From positions 1-64,000 of the forward strand of contig NZ_KQ758600.1 in the NCBI RefSeq assembly GCF_001457025.1: DNA of 64,000 bases. The letters are read 5' to 3'. Both the position numbers and the translations under genes were made by a program. Source of the stretch: Pseudarthrobacter enclensis (GTDB taxonomy: Bacteria > Actinomycetota > Actinomycetes > Actinomycetales > Micrococcaceae). The notes beneath the pieces are model-generated. The model did not search any database and was not told where the DNA came from. It worked only from the letters and a program-made list of their open reading frames with translations. The stretch's first letter is position 1. Every line of letters starts with the position of its first letter. Of the stretch, positions 35,619 through 44,776 are shown in pieces.

Positions 35619-36440
35619 CTACTGGCGCACCCTGACCCGCAAGCCGCTGCCCGCCGTCATCAGGTTGCCCAGCAGCTCATCGAAGAGGGCGGACACTGCC
35701 TTGGCGGAATCGCCCGGCCAGTGGTGCACGGGGTGGGCGGCACCCTGGATCTGCTGCCAGTTCGCCTGTTCGGGGATCCTGGGGCTCAGCAGCAGGTCGC
35801 CGAACATGGACTCCATCTCCGCCAGTCGGTAGGAATGCTCCGACGATCCAGTGCGGACGCGGTTGGCCACGATCCCGGCAGGCGACAGGTTGGGCGCGAA
35901 CTCCTGCTTGAACAGCTGGATGGCACGCATGGTCCGCTCCGTGCCGGCCACGGAGAACAGGCCGGGCTCTGCCACCAAGGCAACCTTGTCACTGGCCGAC
36001 CAGGCCATCCTGGTGAGCCCGTTCAGGGACGGAGGGCAGTCCACCAGCACCAGCTGGTAGTCACCGGCCCCGGCAAGCACGGCAGAGAGGCGGCGCAGGT
36101 CGCGGCGGCCCAGGTCGGGGCGGTCATAGATGCCTGTGTACGCGGAGCCGACGGCGACATCCAGGACGGCGGGGCCGGAACCGTTGGTGCCGGTCCTGTC
36201 GCTCCAGTTGCTCCGGACCACGTTCTCCGCCAGCTTGGCGCGCCGGGGACTCTTGAGCATCCTCCCGATATCCAGCTGGTCGCCGGGCTGGACCCCCAGC
36301 GCGGTGGTGGCATCGGCGTGGGGATCGAGGTCCACGACCAGTGTCCGGATTCCGGCGGCCAGTGCCGCAGAGGCCAATCCCGTGGTGACGGAAGTCTTGC
36401 CGACTCCACCCTTGAGGCTGCTGATGCTGACTACTTGCAC
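35619..36440 (-). CDS. ParA/MinD-like ATPase (orphan)
   Basis: About 273 residues. Deviant Walker A LKGGVGKTSVT, then VVDLDPHADATTALG and VDCPPSLNGLTRMAW. It is a third-type ParA relative without a partner ParB or ScpAB neighbour; its cargo is unknown. Unusual features are the shorter C-terminus and an IPEQANWQQIQGAAHPVHHWPG segment. GTG 36440 is preferred; the track-long TTG 36452 is possible and would add VSQ. TAGGTT (minus strand, 36455-36460) may be its -10. Confidence 0.85.
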   Translation of the reverse strand: MQVVSISSLKGGVGKTSVTTGLASAALAAGIRTLVVDLDPHADATTALGVQPGDQLDIGRMLKSPRRAKLAENVVRSNWSDRTGTNGSGPAVLDVAVGSAYTGIYDRPDLGRRDLRRLSAVLAGAGDYQLVLVDCPPSLNGLTRMAWSASDKVALVAEPGLFSVAGTERTMRAIQLFKQEFAPNLSPAGIVANRVRTGSSEHSYRLAEMESMFGDLLLSPRIPEQANWQQIQGAAHPVHHWPGDSAKAVSALFDELLGNLMTAGSGLRVRVRQ

Positions 36441-36742
36441 TTGAGAGACCAAAACCTAACGCCGGATGCCGTGTTGGGAGTAATGTTTGCTCCGGCGGAA
36501 CCGAAGCCGGACGGTCCTGCCGCCCTACTCATCATATGTGGATGCCGCGGCTAATCCCGTTTTCCGGGCTGTCGGCATGGCACTGGCGGTGCAGGCGGGG
36601 CTCTGCGCGTCGCCCCGGTGCAAACCAAACAGGACATGACGGGAAATTCTGTGACGGCTGACACAAAGATTTGTGTTTGCCCTTGTAGGTCCTAGACACT
36701 GTGACCACTCACCGATCCACCCAGCAATGATGCAGGAGAAGC
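36441..36742. other. Divergent intergenic region, ParA-like/pyc
   Basis: It holds the pyc promoter with its palindrome and, near 36455, the probable -10 of the leftward gene. Positions 36480-36650 show no reading frame with a plausible start and ribosome site. Confidence 0.6.
36661..36676. promoter_or_regulatory. Perfect palindrome on the pyc promoter
   Basis: ACACAAA-GA-TTTGTGT is a perfect 7-bp inverted repeat. Its right arm coincides with the putative pyc -35 (TTGTGT 36671-36676; -10 TAGACA 36693-36698; 16-bp spacer), the usual place for a repressor site. The binding protein is unknown. Confidence 0.6.
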
Positions 36743-39700
36743 ATGTTTTCCAAAGTTCTGGTGGCCAACCGCGGCGAAATCGCGATCAGGGCCTTCCGCG
36801 CCGGCTACGAGCTGGGCGCCAAGACCGTTGCCGTTTTTCCCCATGAGGACCGAAACTCGATCCACCGCCAGAAAGCGGACGAGGCCTACCTGATTGGCGA
36901 GGAGGGGCACCCTGTCCGTGCCTACCTGGATGTCGCCGAAGTCATCCGGGTGGCCAAGGAATCCGGCGCCGACGCCATCTACCCGGGCTACGGATTCCTG
37001 TCCGAAAACCCTGACCTGGCCCGTGCCGCCAAGGAAGCCGGCATCACCTTCGTCGGCCCGCCCGCCGAGGTCCTGGAGCTCGCCGGAAACAAGGTGGCTG
37101 CGCTCAAGGCGGCGCGCGAGGCCGGGGTCCCCGTCCTGAAGTCCAGCGCACCGTCCAAAGACCTGGACGAGCTGCTGGCCGCTGCCGACGAGATCGGCTT
37201 TCCCATCTTTGCCAAGGCCGTTGCAGGCGGCGGCGGCCGCGGCATGCGCCGCGTGGACACCCGTGAGGCCCTGCCCGAGGCGCTGCAGTCGGCCATGCGC
37301 GAGGCGGACGCGGCGTTCGGCGACCCCACCATGTTCCTGGAGCAGGCAGTCCTGCGCCCGCGGCACATCGAAGTGCAGATCCTCGCGGACGCTGAAGGCA
37401 ACGTCATGCATCTCTTCGAGCGGGACTGTTCAATCCAGCGCCGCCACCAGAAGGTCATTGAGATCGCCCCCGCACCCAACCTGGACGAGGGCATCCGCCA
37501 GGCGCTGTACCGCGATGCCGTGAAGTTCGCCCAGGCCCTGAACTACGTCAACGCCGGTACGGTCGAGTTCCTGGTGGACACCGAGGGCGAGCGGGCCGGC
37601 CAGCACGTGTTCATCGAAATGAACCCGCGTATCCAGGTGGAGCACACCGTCACCGAAGAAGTGACCGATGTGGACCTGGTGCAGGCCCAGATGCGCATTG
37701 CCTCCGGTGAAACCCTCGCCGACCTGGGCCTCTCCCAGGACGCCGTCAAGCTTCGCGGCGCAGCCCTGCAGAGCCGCATCACCACCGAGGACCCCGCCAA
37801 CGGCTTCCGCCCCGACGTCGGAAAGATCACCGGCTACCGCTCCGCCGGCGGCGCGGGCGTAAGGCTCGACGGCGGCACCGTCTACTCGGGTGCCGAGATC
37901 AGCCCCCACTTCGACTCCATGCTGGTCAAGCTCACCTGCCGCGGCAGGGACTACCCGGCCGCCGTTGCCCGTGCGCGGCGAGCACTGGCAGAGTTCCGCA
38001 TCCGTGGTGTCTCCACGAACATCCCCTTCCTCCAGGCCGTCCTGGACGATCCCGACTTCATTGCCGGCGATGTTGCCACGAACTTCATCGACCAGCGGCC
38101 GCAGCTGCTCAAGGCACGGGTCTCCGCCGACCGCGGAACCAAGCTGCTCACGTGGCTGGCCGATGTCACCGTCAACAAGCCCAACGGCGAGCTGACTGTC
38201 CACTCCGACCCGGCCGGCAAGCTGCCGTCGGTCAAGGGCAGCCAGGCCGCTCCGGGATCCCGGCAGAAACTCCTCGAACTGGGACCGGAGGGCTTCGCCC
38301 AGGCACTGCGCGAACAAAACGCCGTGGCGGTTACCGACACCACGTTCCGCGACGCCCACCAGTCCCTCCTGGCTACCCGCGTCCGCACCAGGGACCTTGT
38401 GGCCGCCGGCCCTGCCTACACGCACCTGCTCCCTGAGCTGCTGTCCGTGGAAGCCTGGGGCGGCGCCACCTACGACGTCGCACTCCGTTTCCTCGGTGAA
38501 GACCCGTGGGACCGGCTCGCAGCCCTGCGTGCGGCCATGCCGAACGTCTGCATCCAGATGCTGCTCCGCGGCCGCAACACCGTGGGATACACCCCGTACC
38601 CGGAGGAAGTCACCGAGGCGTTCGTCAACGAGGCGGCAGCCACCGGTATCGACATCTTCCGCATCTTCGACGCCCTCAACGACGTCAACCAGATGGCGCC
38701 GGCCATCCGCGCCGTCCGCGCCACCGGCACCGCCCTGGCCGAAGTTGCGCTGTGCTACACGGGCGACCTGCTTGACCCGGCCGAGAAGCTGTACACACTG
38801 GACTACTATCTGGACCTGGCACAGAAGATCGTCGACGCCGGCGCCCACATCCTGGCCATCAAGGACATGGCAGGCCTGCTGCGTCCGGCGGCCGCCGCCA
38901 AGCTTGTGGCGGCGCTGCGTGAACGCTTCGACCTTCCCGTCCACCTGCACACCCACGACACCGCAGGCGGCCAGCTCGCTACCCTGCTGGCCGCCGTGGA
39001 TGCAGGCGTGGACGCCGTCGACGTCGCATCCGCCTCCCTGGCCGGCACCACCAGCCAGGTGTCGGCGTCCGCCCTGGTGGCAGCGCTGGCACACACGCCC
39101 CGCGACACCGGACTGGACCTGGATGCTGTCAGCTCGCTCGAGCCCTACTGGGAAGCCGTCCGCCGCGTCTACGCGCCGTTCGAATCGGGGCTGCCCGGTC
39201 CCACCGGCCGTGTGTACAAGCACGAAATCCCCGGCGGCCAGCTGTCCAACCTCCGCCAGCAGGCCATGGCACTGGGCCTGGGGGAGCGGTTTGAAGCCAT
39301 CGAGGACATGTACACCGCCGCCGACCGCATCCTGGGCCACCTGGTGAAGGTCACCCCGTCCTCCAAGGTGGTGGGCGACCTTGCCCTGCACCTGGTGGGG
39401 CTCAACGCCGACCCCGCCGATTTCGAAGAGAACCCGCAGAACTACGACATCCCGGACTCCGTCATCGGATTCCTGTCCGGCGAACTCGGTGATCCCCCCG
39501 GAGGATGGCCGGAACCGTTCCGCACCAAGGCCCTGCAGGGCCGCAGCGTGAAGGTCCGCGACGTCGAACTCAGCGCCGAGGACAGCGCGGCGCTCAAGGC
39601 TGACTCCAAGACCCGCCAGCACACGCTGAACCGGCTGCTCTTCGACGGTCCGACCAAGGACTACCTGAAGAGCGTGGAAACGTACGGCAACATCTCGGTC

Positions 39701-40141
39701 CTCGATACCCGCGACTACCTCTACGGCTTCCAGCGCGGAGCCGAACACGAGATCCAGCTGGAACGCGGCGTGCGCCTGATCGCCTCGCTGGAGGCTGTAT
39801 CCGAGCCCGACGAAAAAGGCATGCGGACCGTCATGTGCACACTCAACGGACAGTCCCGGCCCGTGGTGGTCCGCGACCGTTCCGTGGTCAGCAACGTCAA
39901 GGCTGCCGAGAAGGCCGACCCCGCCCAGCCCGGCCAGGTCGCCGCGCCGTTCGCCGGTGCCGTCACCGTCACAGTGAAGGCCGGAGACACGGTGAACGCC
40001 GGCGACACGGTAGCCACCATCGAAGCCATGAAGATGGAAGCCTCCATCACGACGCCGGTGGGCGGCAAGGTCTCCCGCCTCGCCATCTCCGCGGTGGAGC
40101 AGGTGCAGGGCGGCGACTTGCTCCTCGTCGTCGAGCAGTAA
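36743..40141 (+). CDS. pyc: Pyruvate carboxylase
   Basis: 1132 residues, the full multidomain length. Biotin carboxylase (1-450; GGGGRGMR ATP loop, EMNPRIQVEHTVTEE), carboxyltransferase (about 530-800; TDTTFRDAHQSLLATRVRT, KDMAGLL metal site), the allosteric/PYC domain, and the biotinyl domain with K1097 in EAMKMEA. It makes oxaloacetate from pyruvate and bicarbonate, replenishing the TCA cycle and supplying the substrate of prpC. ATG 36743 has CAGGAGAAGC upstream. It is a single-gene unit closed by a strong terminator. Confidence 0.97.
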   Translation: MFSKVLVANRGEIAIRAFRAGYELGAKTVAVFPHEDRNSIHRQKADEAYLIGEEGHPVRAYLDVAEVIRVAKESGADAIYPGYGFLSENPDLARAAKEAGITFVGPPAEVLELAGNKVAALKAAREAGVPVLKSSAPSKDLDELLAAADEIGFPIFAKAVAGGGGRGMRRVDTREALPEALQSAMREADAAFGDPTMFLEQAVLRPRHIEVQILADAEGNVMHLFERDCSIQRRHQKVIEIAPAPNLDEGIRQALYRDAVKFAQALNYVNAGTVEFLVDTEGERAGQHVFIEMNPRIQVEHTVTEEVTDVDLVQAQMRIASGETLADLGLSQDAVKLRGAALQSRITTEDPANGFRPDVGKITGYRSAGGAGVRLDGGTVYSGAEISPHFDSMLVKLTCRGRDYPAAVARARRALAEFRIRGVSTNIPFLQAVLDDPDFIAGDVATNFIDQRPQLLKARVSADRGTKLLTWLADVTVNKPNGELTVHSDPAGKLPSVKGSQAAPGSRQKLLELGPEGFAQALREQNAVAVTDTTFRDAHQSLLATRVRTRDLVAAGPAYTHLLPELLSVEAWGGATYDVALRFLGEDPWDRLAALRAAMPNVCIQMLLRGRNTVGYTPYPEEVTEAFVNEAAATGIDIFRIFDALNDVNQMAPAIRAVRATGTALAEVALCYTGDLLDPAEKLYTLDYYLDLAQKIVDAGAHILAIKDMAGLLRPAAAAKLVAALRERFDLPVHLHTHDTAGGQLATLLAAVDAGVDAVDVASASLAGTTSQVSASALVAALAHTPRDTGLDLDAVSSLEPYWEAVRRVYAPFESGLPGPTGRVYKHEIPGGQLSNLRQQAMALGLGERFEAIEDMYTAADRILGHLVKVTPSSKVVGDLALHLVGLNADPADFEENPQNYDIPDSVIGFLSGELGDPPGGWPEPFRTKALQGRSVKVRDVELSAEDSAALKADSKTRQHTLNRLLFDGPTKDYLKSVETYGNISVLDTRDYLYGFQRGAEHEIQLERGVRLIASLEAVSEPDEKGMRTVMCTLNGQSRPVVVRDRSVVSNVKAAEKADPAQPGQVAAPFAGAVTVTVKAGDTVNAGDTVATIEAMKMEASITTPVGGKVSRLAISAVEQVQGGDLLLVVEQ

Positions 40142-40156
40142 CACTCGGAATTACCA

Positions 40157-40199
40157 GGAATGGTCCTTCCGGCATACGGCGGGAGGACCATTCCTTTTT
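40157..40199 (+). terminator. Rho-independent terminator of pyc
   Basis: A 14-15-bp stem (40157-40171 with 40180-40194, one G-T pair) followed by TTTTT. Confidence 0.93.
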
Positions 40200-40357
40200 G
40201 TCTACTGGAGCCACCGCCGGACCGGATGCCCATACAGGCGGGCCCCGGTCCGGCAGCGTGCGTAAAAGGGGCCCCGCGCCCCCGCTCGCCGCGAAGCGGC
40301 CCAAGCGGGGCGTGGGGAATAGCACGCAGAGGATCGGGGCGTGCCTGGCCCCGGACG

Positions 40358-42166
40358 TCAGGAGCGCGGGGTTGCGTACATTTCTTCGATGATGGTTTCG
40401 AAGTCCTTCATGACCTGGGCGCGCTTGACCTTCATGGAGGGGGTCAGATGGCCGGAGGCCTCCGTGAAGTCTGCCGGGACGATGCGGAAAGACTTGATGG
40501 CCTCGGCCTGGGACACGGACGCGTTGGCAGCCGTGATCAGGTCCTGTACCGCTGCCTTCACCACCGGGTTGCCGGCGGCCTCCTCCAAGGTGGTGCCGGC
40601 AGGCAGCCCGTGCCGCTGGAGCCAGCCTGGCAGCGCCTCCTGGTCCAGCGTGACCAGTGCGCCGATGAACGGCCTGTTGTCGCCCACCACCAATACCTGG
40701 GACACCAGGGCGTCGGCGCGGATCTGGTCCTCCAGCAAGGCAGGAATAACGTTCTTCCCGCCGGCCGTGACGATGATTTCCTTCTTGCGGCCGGTGATCC
40801 ACACGAAGCCGTCCTCGTCGAGGCGGCCGATGTCTCCCGTGCGGAACCAGCCGTCGTCGAACGTGTCCGCCGTGAGGTCTTCACGCTTGTAGTAGCCGCG
40901 CATCACGCAGACGCCCTTGGCGAGGATTTCGCCGTCGTCGGCAATCCTGACAGCGTTGCCGGGCAGCGGCTTCCCCACGGAGCCGATCTTGATCAGCGCC
41001 GGTGTGTTCACCGAGATGGGGGCTGTGGTTTCGGTAAGGCCGTAACCCTCCAGGACCTGGAGGCCGATGCCCTGGAAGAAGTGGCCCAGCCGTTCGCCGA
41101 GCGGGCCGCCGCCGGAAACAGCGTGGGCCACGTGGCCGCCCATGGCAGCTCGCAGCTTGCCGTAGACCAGTTTGTCGAAGAGCGCGTGGCGCAGCTTCAG
41201 TCCCAGTCCCACCCGGCCTTCCTGGCGTGCCCGGGAGTAGGCGATGGCGGTATCTGCAGCACGGTGGAAGATGGCGCCCTTGCCGCCGTCCTCGGCTTTG
41301 GTCATGGCCGAGTTGTAGACCTTCTCGAACACGCGCGGTACGGCCAGGATGAACGTGGGCCCGTAGCTTTGCAGGTCCGCCAGCAGGTTCTTGATGTCTG
41401 GGGTGTGGGCCACTGTGGTCCCGGCGGCCATGGCCAGCACCGAGATGAACCTGGCAAAGACGTGGGCCAGGGGCAGGAACATGATGGTTTTGGCGTTCTC
41501 GTGGACAATCTCGCCGATGATGGCCAGCGCATTGTCCGAGAGTTCTACGAAGTTTCCGTGCGTCAGTTCGCAGCCTTTGGGCCGGCCCGTGGTGCCGGAG
41601 GTGTAGATGATGGTGGCGGTGTCCGCGAGCGTGGCGGAAGCCCGGCGGGCCTCCAGCTCCTCGTCGCTGACGCCGCGCCCGGCGTCCCGGAGGGCATTGA
41701 GCCCGGAACCTTCCAGCTGCCATACGTGGCGGAGGTCGGTGAGGCCTTCGGCGTTGACCGCCTGAAGGATGATGTTCTCGTGGTGGGCTGCTTCGCCAAA
41801 GGCGGCCACGGCCCCTGAATCGCCGAGGTTCCAGGCCACCTGCGACGGGGAGGACGTCTCGTAGATCGGAACCGAGACGGCACCGGCGAACCAGATGGCG
41901 AAGTCCACCAAGGACCACTCGTAGCGCGTCCGCGACATGATGCCTACGCGGTCGCCGGCTTTAACGCCGCTGGCCATCAGGCCCTTGGCCAGGGCGGTGA
42001 CGTCTGCAAGGAACTCTGTGGCAGAGATGTCCTGCCAGGAGCCGGAGGCATCGCGCCGGGAAAACAGTGCCGGGTTGTTGGCCTTGCCCGCCTGCCGCAG
42101 CAGCAGGTCGGTGATGTTGGTTTCCGGCGGGACAACAACCAGGGGCGGAACACTGAATTCGCGCAC
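40358..42166 (-). CDS. Long-chain fatty-acid--CoA ligase (FadD15-like)
   Basis: 602 residues. P-loop YTSGTTGRPKGCELTH, GYGLTETTAPIS, and the acyl-CoA synthetase C-terminal TGRKKEIIVTAGGKNV are present. It activates fatty acids with ATP and CoA at the membrane. It sits at the position of Rv2187, starting the pknL-side block. GTG 42166 has AAAGGAGC upstream. Confidence 0.92.
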   Translation of the reverse strand: MREFSVPPLVVVPPETNITDLLLRQAGKANNPALFSRRDASGSWQDISATEFLADVTALAKGLMASGVKAGDRVGIMSRTRYEWSLVDFAIWFAGAVSVPIYETSSPSQVAWNLGDSGAVAAFGEAAHHENIILQAVNAEGLTDLRHVWQLEGSGLNALRDAGRGVSDEELEARRASATLADTATIIYTSGTTGRPKGCELTHGNFVELSDNALAIIGEIVHENAKTIMFLPLAHVFARFISVLAMAAGTTVAHTPDIKNLLADLQSYGPTFILAVPRVFEKVYNSAMTKAEDGGKGAIFHRAADTAIAYSRARQEGRVGLGLKLRHALFDKLVYGKLRAAMGGHVAHAVSGGGPLGERLGHFFQGIGLQVLEGYGLTETTAPISVNTPALIKIGSVGKPLPGNAVRIADDGEILAKGVCVMRGYYKREDLTADTFDDGWFRTGDIGRLDEDGFVWITGRKKEIIVTAGGKNVIPALLEDQIRADALVSQVLVVGDNRPFIGALVTLDQEALPGWLQRHGLPAGTTLEEAAGNPVVKAAVQDLITAANASVSQAEAIKSFRIVPADFTEASGHLTPSMKVKRAQVMKDFETIIEEMYATPRS

Positions 42167-42339
42167 TATAGCTCCTTTGATATCCGAAGTCCCGCTCAGG
42201 GGCTTGCCACAAGACTAGTACGCCGTTGCGGGACAGTGCTGTACCTAAAGTTACTGGCGAGTAACTTAGCAGTCAATATGGGGCGCCGCACTGTGGGAGG
42301 CCCGGCGTGGCCGCCTCCTGGGTGCACGTCCGGCCCGCC

Positions 42340-42345
42340 TAGAAT
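42340..42345 (+). promoter_or_regulatory. Candidate -10 box of glucokinase gene
   Basis: TAGAAT lies 8 nt before ATG 42354. GGGGGA between them could alternatively serve as ribosome site. Confidence 0.4.
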
Positions 42346-42353
42346 GGGGGACT

Positions 42354-43445
42354 ATGTACGCACCGCCCTCCGGCGAGCAGCCCGGCTCCCTCCGTAAGTC
42401 AGCGCCGTGGAAGCGGCGCACCACCTCCTACCGTGCAGGCGCCCGCCACGGCGGCGGGCTGCGAGGGCAGGTCCGGCTGGGACGCAGGGGCCTGGCCATC
42501 GGCATCGACATCGGCGGCACCAAGGTGGCGGCGGGCGTGGTGGACGCCGAAGGCCGGATCCTCGCCGAGGCACGCCGCTCGACGCCGGGAACCGATCCCC
42601 GGGCGGTTGAGCGCGTGATCGTGGAACTGGTCGAAGAGCTCGGCAGGGGCCACCGCATCCGCTCGGTGGGGATCGGGGCCGCGGGCTGGATGGACCTCGA
42701 CGGCGGCACGGTGCTGTTCAGCCCGCATCTCGCCTGGCGGAACGAACCGCTTCGTGCGAACCTCCAGCGGCTCCTGCGGCGCCCGGTCCTCCTGGCCAAT
42801 GATGCCGACGCGGCGGCCTGGGCTGAATGGAGGTTCGGTGCGGGCAAGGGCGAAAGCCGGCTTGTCTGCATCACCCTCGGCACCGGCATCGGCGGTGCCA
42901 TGGTGATGGACGGGCGGGTGGAGCGTGGCCGCTTCGGCGTCGCCGGAGAATTCGGCCACCAGGTCATCATGCCGGGCGGGCACCGGTGCGAGTGCGGCAA
43001 CCGTGGCTGCTGGGAGCAGTATGCGTCCGGCAATGCACTGGGCCGGGAGGCCAGGGTATTGGCCCGCAGCAACTCACCGATGGCCCAGGACCTGCTGTCG
43101 GCCGTCGGCGGACACGCCGAGACCATCACCGGCGCCATCGTTACGGACCTCGCCTTGGCGGGTGACACGGCCTCACGCGAACTGATTGAAGAAGTAGGGG
43201 AGTGGCTTGGGCTCGGCCTTGCCAACCTTGCCGCCGCCCTGGACCCCGGCCTCTTCGTCATCGGCGGCGGACTGTGCTCAGCGGGGGACCTGCTCGTGGA
43301 GCCCGCACGCAAGGCCTTCGCCAGGAACCTCACCGGACGCGGGTTCCGGCCCGCCGCGGGGATCCAGCTGGCCGCGCTCGGACCCAACGCCGGCCTCATC
43401 GGGGCAGCGGACCTGTCGCGGGTCAGCAGCAGGGTCCGCAGCTGA
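42354..43445 (+). CDS. ROK-family glucokinase
   Basis: 363 residues. A basic 45-residue N-terminal extension precedes IGIDIGGTKVAAGVVD (phosphate loop). GTGIGGA, the zinc motif CECGNRGCWEQYASG and catalytic-region LLANDADAAAW follow. It phosphorylates glucose with ATP (or polyphosphate; not decidable). There is no DNA-binding domain, so it is a kinase, not a ROK repressor. The next gene on the other strand ends only 4 bp away. Confidence 0.9.
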   Translation: MYAPPSGEQPGSLRKSAPWKRRTTSYRAGARHGGGLRGQVRLGRRGLAIGIDIGGTKVAAGVVDAEGRILAEARRSTPGTDPRAVERVIVELVEELGRGHRIRSVGIGAAGWMDLDGGTVLFSPHLAWRNEPLRANLQRLLRRPVLLANDADAAAWAEWRFGAGKGESRLVCITLGTGIGGAMVMDGRVERGRFGVAGEFGHQVIMPGGHRCECGNRGCWEQYASGNALGREARVLARSNSPMAQDLLSAVGGHAETITGAIVTDLALAGDTASRELIEEVGEWLGLGLANLAAALDPGLFVIGGGLCSAGDLLVEPARKAFARNLTGRGFRPAAGIQLAALGPNAGLIGAADLSRVSSRVRS

Positions 43446-43449
43446 CAGG

Positions 43450-43977
43450 TCAGACGCGGGCGCCGTCGTCGTCGCCGTTTTTCTCCTGCGGGAGCTTCAT
43501 GATCAGGTAGACCGTGCCCAGGACGAACACGGCGACGATGCCCACGATGGCCAGCAGCGGCGCGGAGCGCCAGAACATCGCGGCCAGCAGCAGAGCCACG
43601 GGGCCGCCGACCGCCGCCAGCCACGCCAGCATGGTCAGCGGGTCGGTCCCGGCAAGGCTCGGCGGCTCCTCCGGGACGAAGTCACCGCCGTCGTCCTCCA
43701 CGTCATAGTCGCGAGGGCCCGACAGTGTGTCCGGCGCCTCCTGCCCGTCCGCCTCCGGGCCGGGCACGGCTCCGCGCCCCTCCGCAGGCGCAGGCCGGGA
43801 CAGGTTCAGGGGATCAAAGTCCTGGAAGGACGCGGGACGGGCCGGCCCTGCCGACGGATTGGGCACGTTCCGCTCAGGCGGCGGGGTGTCCGACTCCAGC
43901 CGGGCCACCAGGTCCAGCCAGACGGCGTCGTCCTGGTTGGCACCCTGGTCGGCGGAGCCCGGGTCAGGCCTGTTCAT
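43450..43977 (-). CDS. Two-TM membrane protein, unknown function
   Basis: 175 residues. The N-terminal 110 residues are acidic and Pro-rich, then two hydrophobic helices (LTMLAWLAAVGGPVALLLAA and LLAIVGIVAVFVLGTVYLIM) and a short charged tail. ATG 43977 lies 14 bp inside the upstream hydrolase gene, so translation is coupled. No family recognised. Confidence 0.75.
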   Translation of the reverse strand: MNRPDPGSADQGANQDDAVWLDLVARLESDTPPPERNVPNPSAGPARPASFQDFDPLNLSRPAPAEGRGAVPGPEADGQEAPDTLSGPRDYDVEDDGGDFVPEEPPSLAGTDPLTMLAWLAAVGGPVALLLAAMFWRSAPLLAIVGIVAVFVLGTVYLIMKLPQEKNGDDDGARV

Positions 43978-44776
43978 GGTTGGCCCCCTGGTTCCCCTGC
44001 CCACCGGCCGCCGCCTCGCCCGCGGCTCGGACGACCATCCTGATGAAGTCCACGGACCCTGTGAAAATCTGCTCAGCGTCGTTGTCCATGGTGGCCACGT
44101 GGTAGCTGTTCTCCAGCGAGACCAGCTCCAGCGGGGCGTGCGTGAGGCCGCGCCGCAAGGCGGCGATGCTGGAATCGGACACCACATGGTCCACCGTGGA
44201 ACGGTAAACCTGCACGGGGGCAGTGATTCGGGGCAGCAGCCTCACGGTGTCCTTGAACATCTTGTTCAGTTCGTGGGCGGCGGCCACCGGGGTGCGGGCG
44301 TAGGCGCCCTCATCGATGCCTGCCTTGAGGATGTCATTGGCAATGGCGGGAGTGCTTTTCATGACGAGCTTCAGGATTCCGGCCAGCGGGGCGCGGGGAT
44401 CGTCGATCACCAAACCGGGGTTGACCACCACGACCCCCGCCACCGGGCGCGTGGCGGCGATGCGCAGTGCCAGGGCGCCGCCCATGCTCAGCCCGGCGGC
44501 AAAGACGTGGTCGCACGCTGCATCGAGTTCGCGGTAGGCATCATCCAGGGCACCGTGCCACTGCTGCCACCGGGTCCGTGCCAGTTCCTGCCAGCTGGTG
44601 CCGTGGCCGGGCAGGAGGGGCATCCGTACCGCGAAGCCCGCGGCTGCGAGGCCGTGCGCCCATTCGCGGACGCCATGCGGGCTGCCGGTGAAACCATGCG
44701 AAAGGACCACGCCGATCCGCGGGCCGTCGCCGGTAAAGGCGCTGCTGAAGGGACTGTGGTCCGGGGCGGCCGTCAT
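43964..44776 (-). CDS. Alpha/beta hydrolase, carboxylesterase/lipase type
   Basis: 270 residues. Nucleophile S97 in GLSMGG, oxyanion HGFTGSPHG, acid in STVDHVV and catalytic His in NSYHVATMDND, a complete triad. It resembles Est30-like esterases and monoacylglycerol lipases. No signal peptide, so cytoplasmic. It overlaps its paralogue by 4 bp upstream. Confidence 0.85.
   Translation of the reverse strand: MTAAPDHSPFSSAFTGDGPRIGVVLSHGFTGSPHGVREWAHGLAAAGFAVRMPLLPGHGTSWQELARTRWQQWHGALDDAYRELDAACDHVFAAGLSMGGALALRIAATRPVAGVVVVNPGLVIDDPRAPLAGILKLVMKSTPAIANDILKAGIDEGAYARTPVAAAHELNKMFKDTVRLLPRITAPVQVYRSTVDHVVSDSSIAALRRGLTHAPLELVSLENSYHVATMDNDAEQIFTGSVDFIRMVVRAAGEAAAGGQGNQGANHEQA

Noticed and set aside
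37430..40144. 904-residue minus-strand ORF opposite pyc
   Set aside because: Codon-bias shadow of the pyruvate carboxylase gene.
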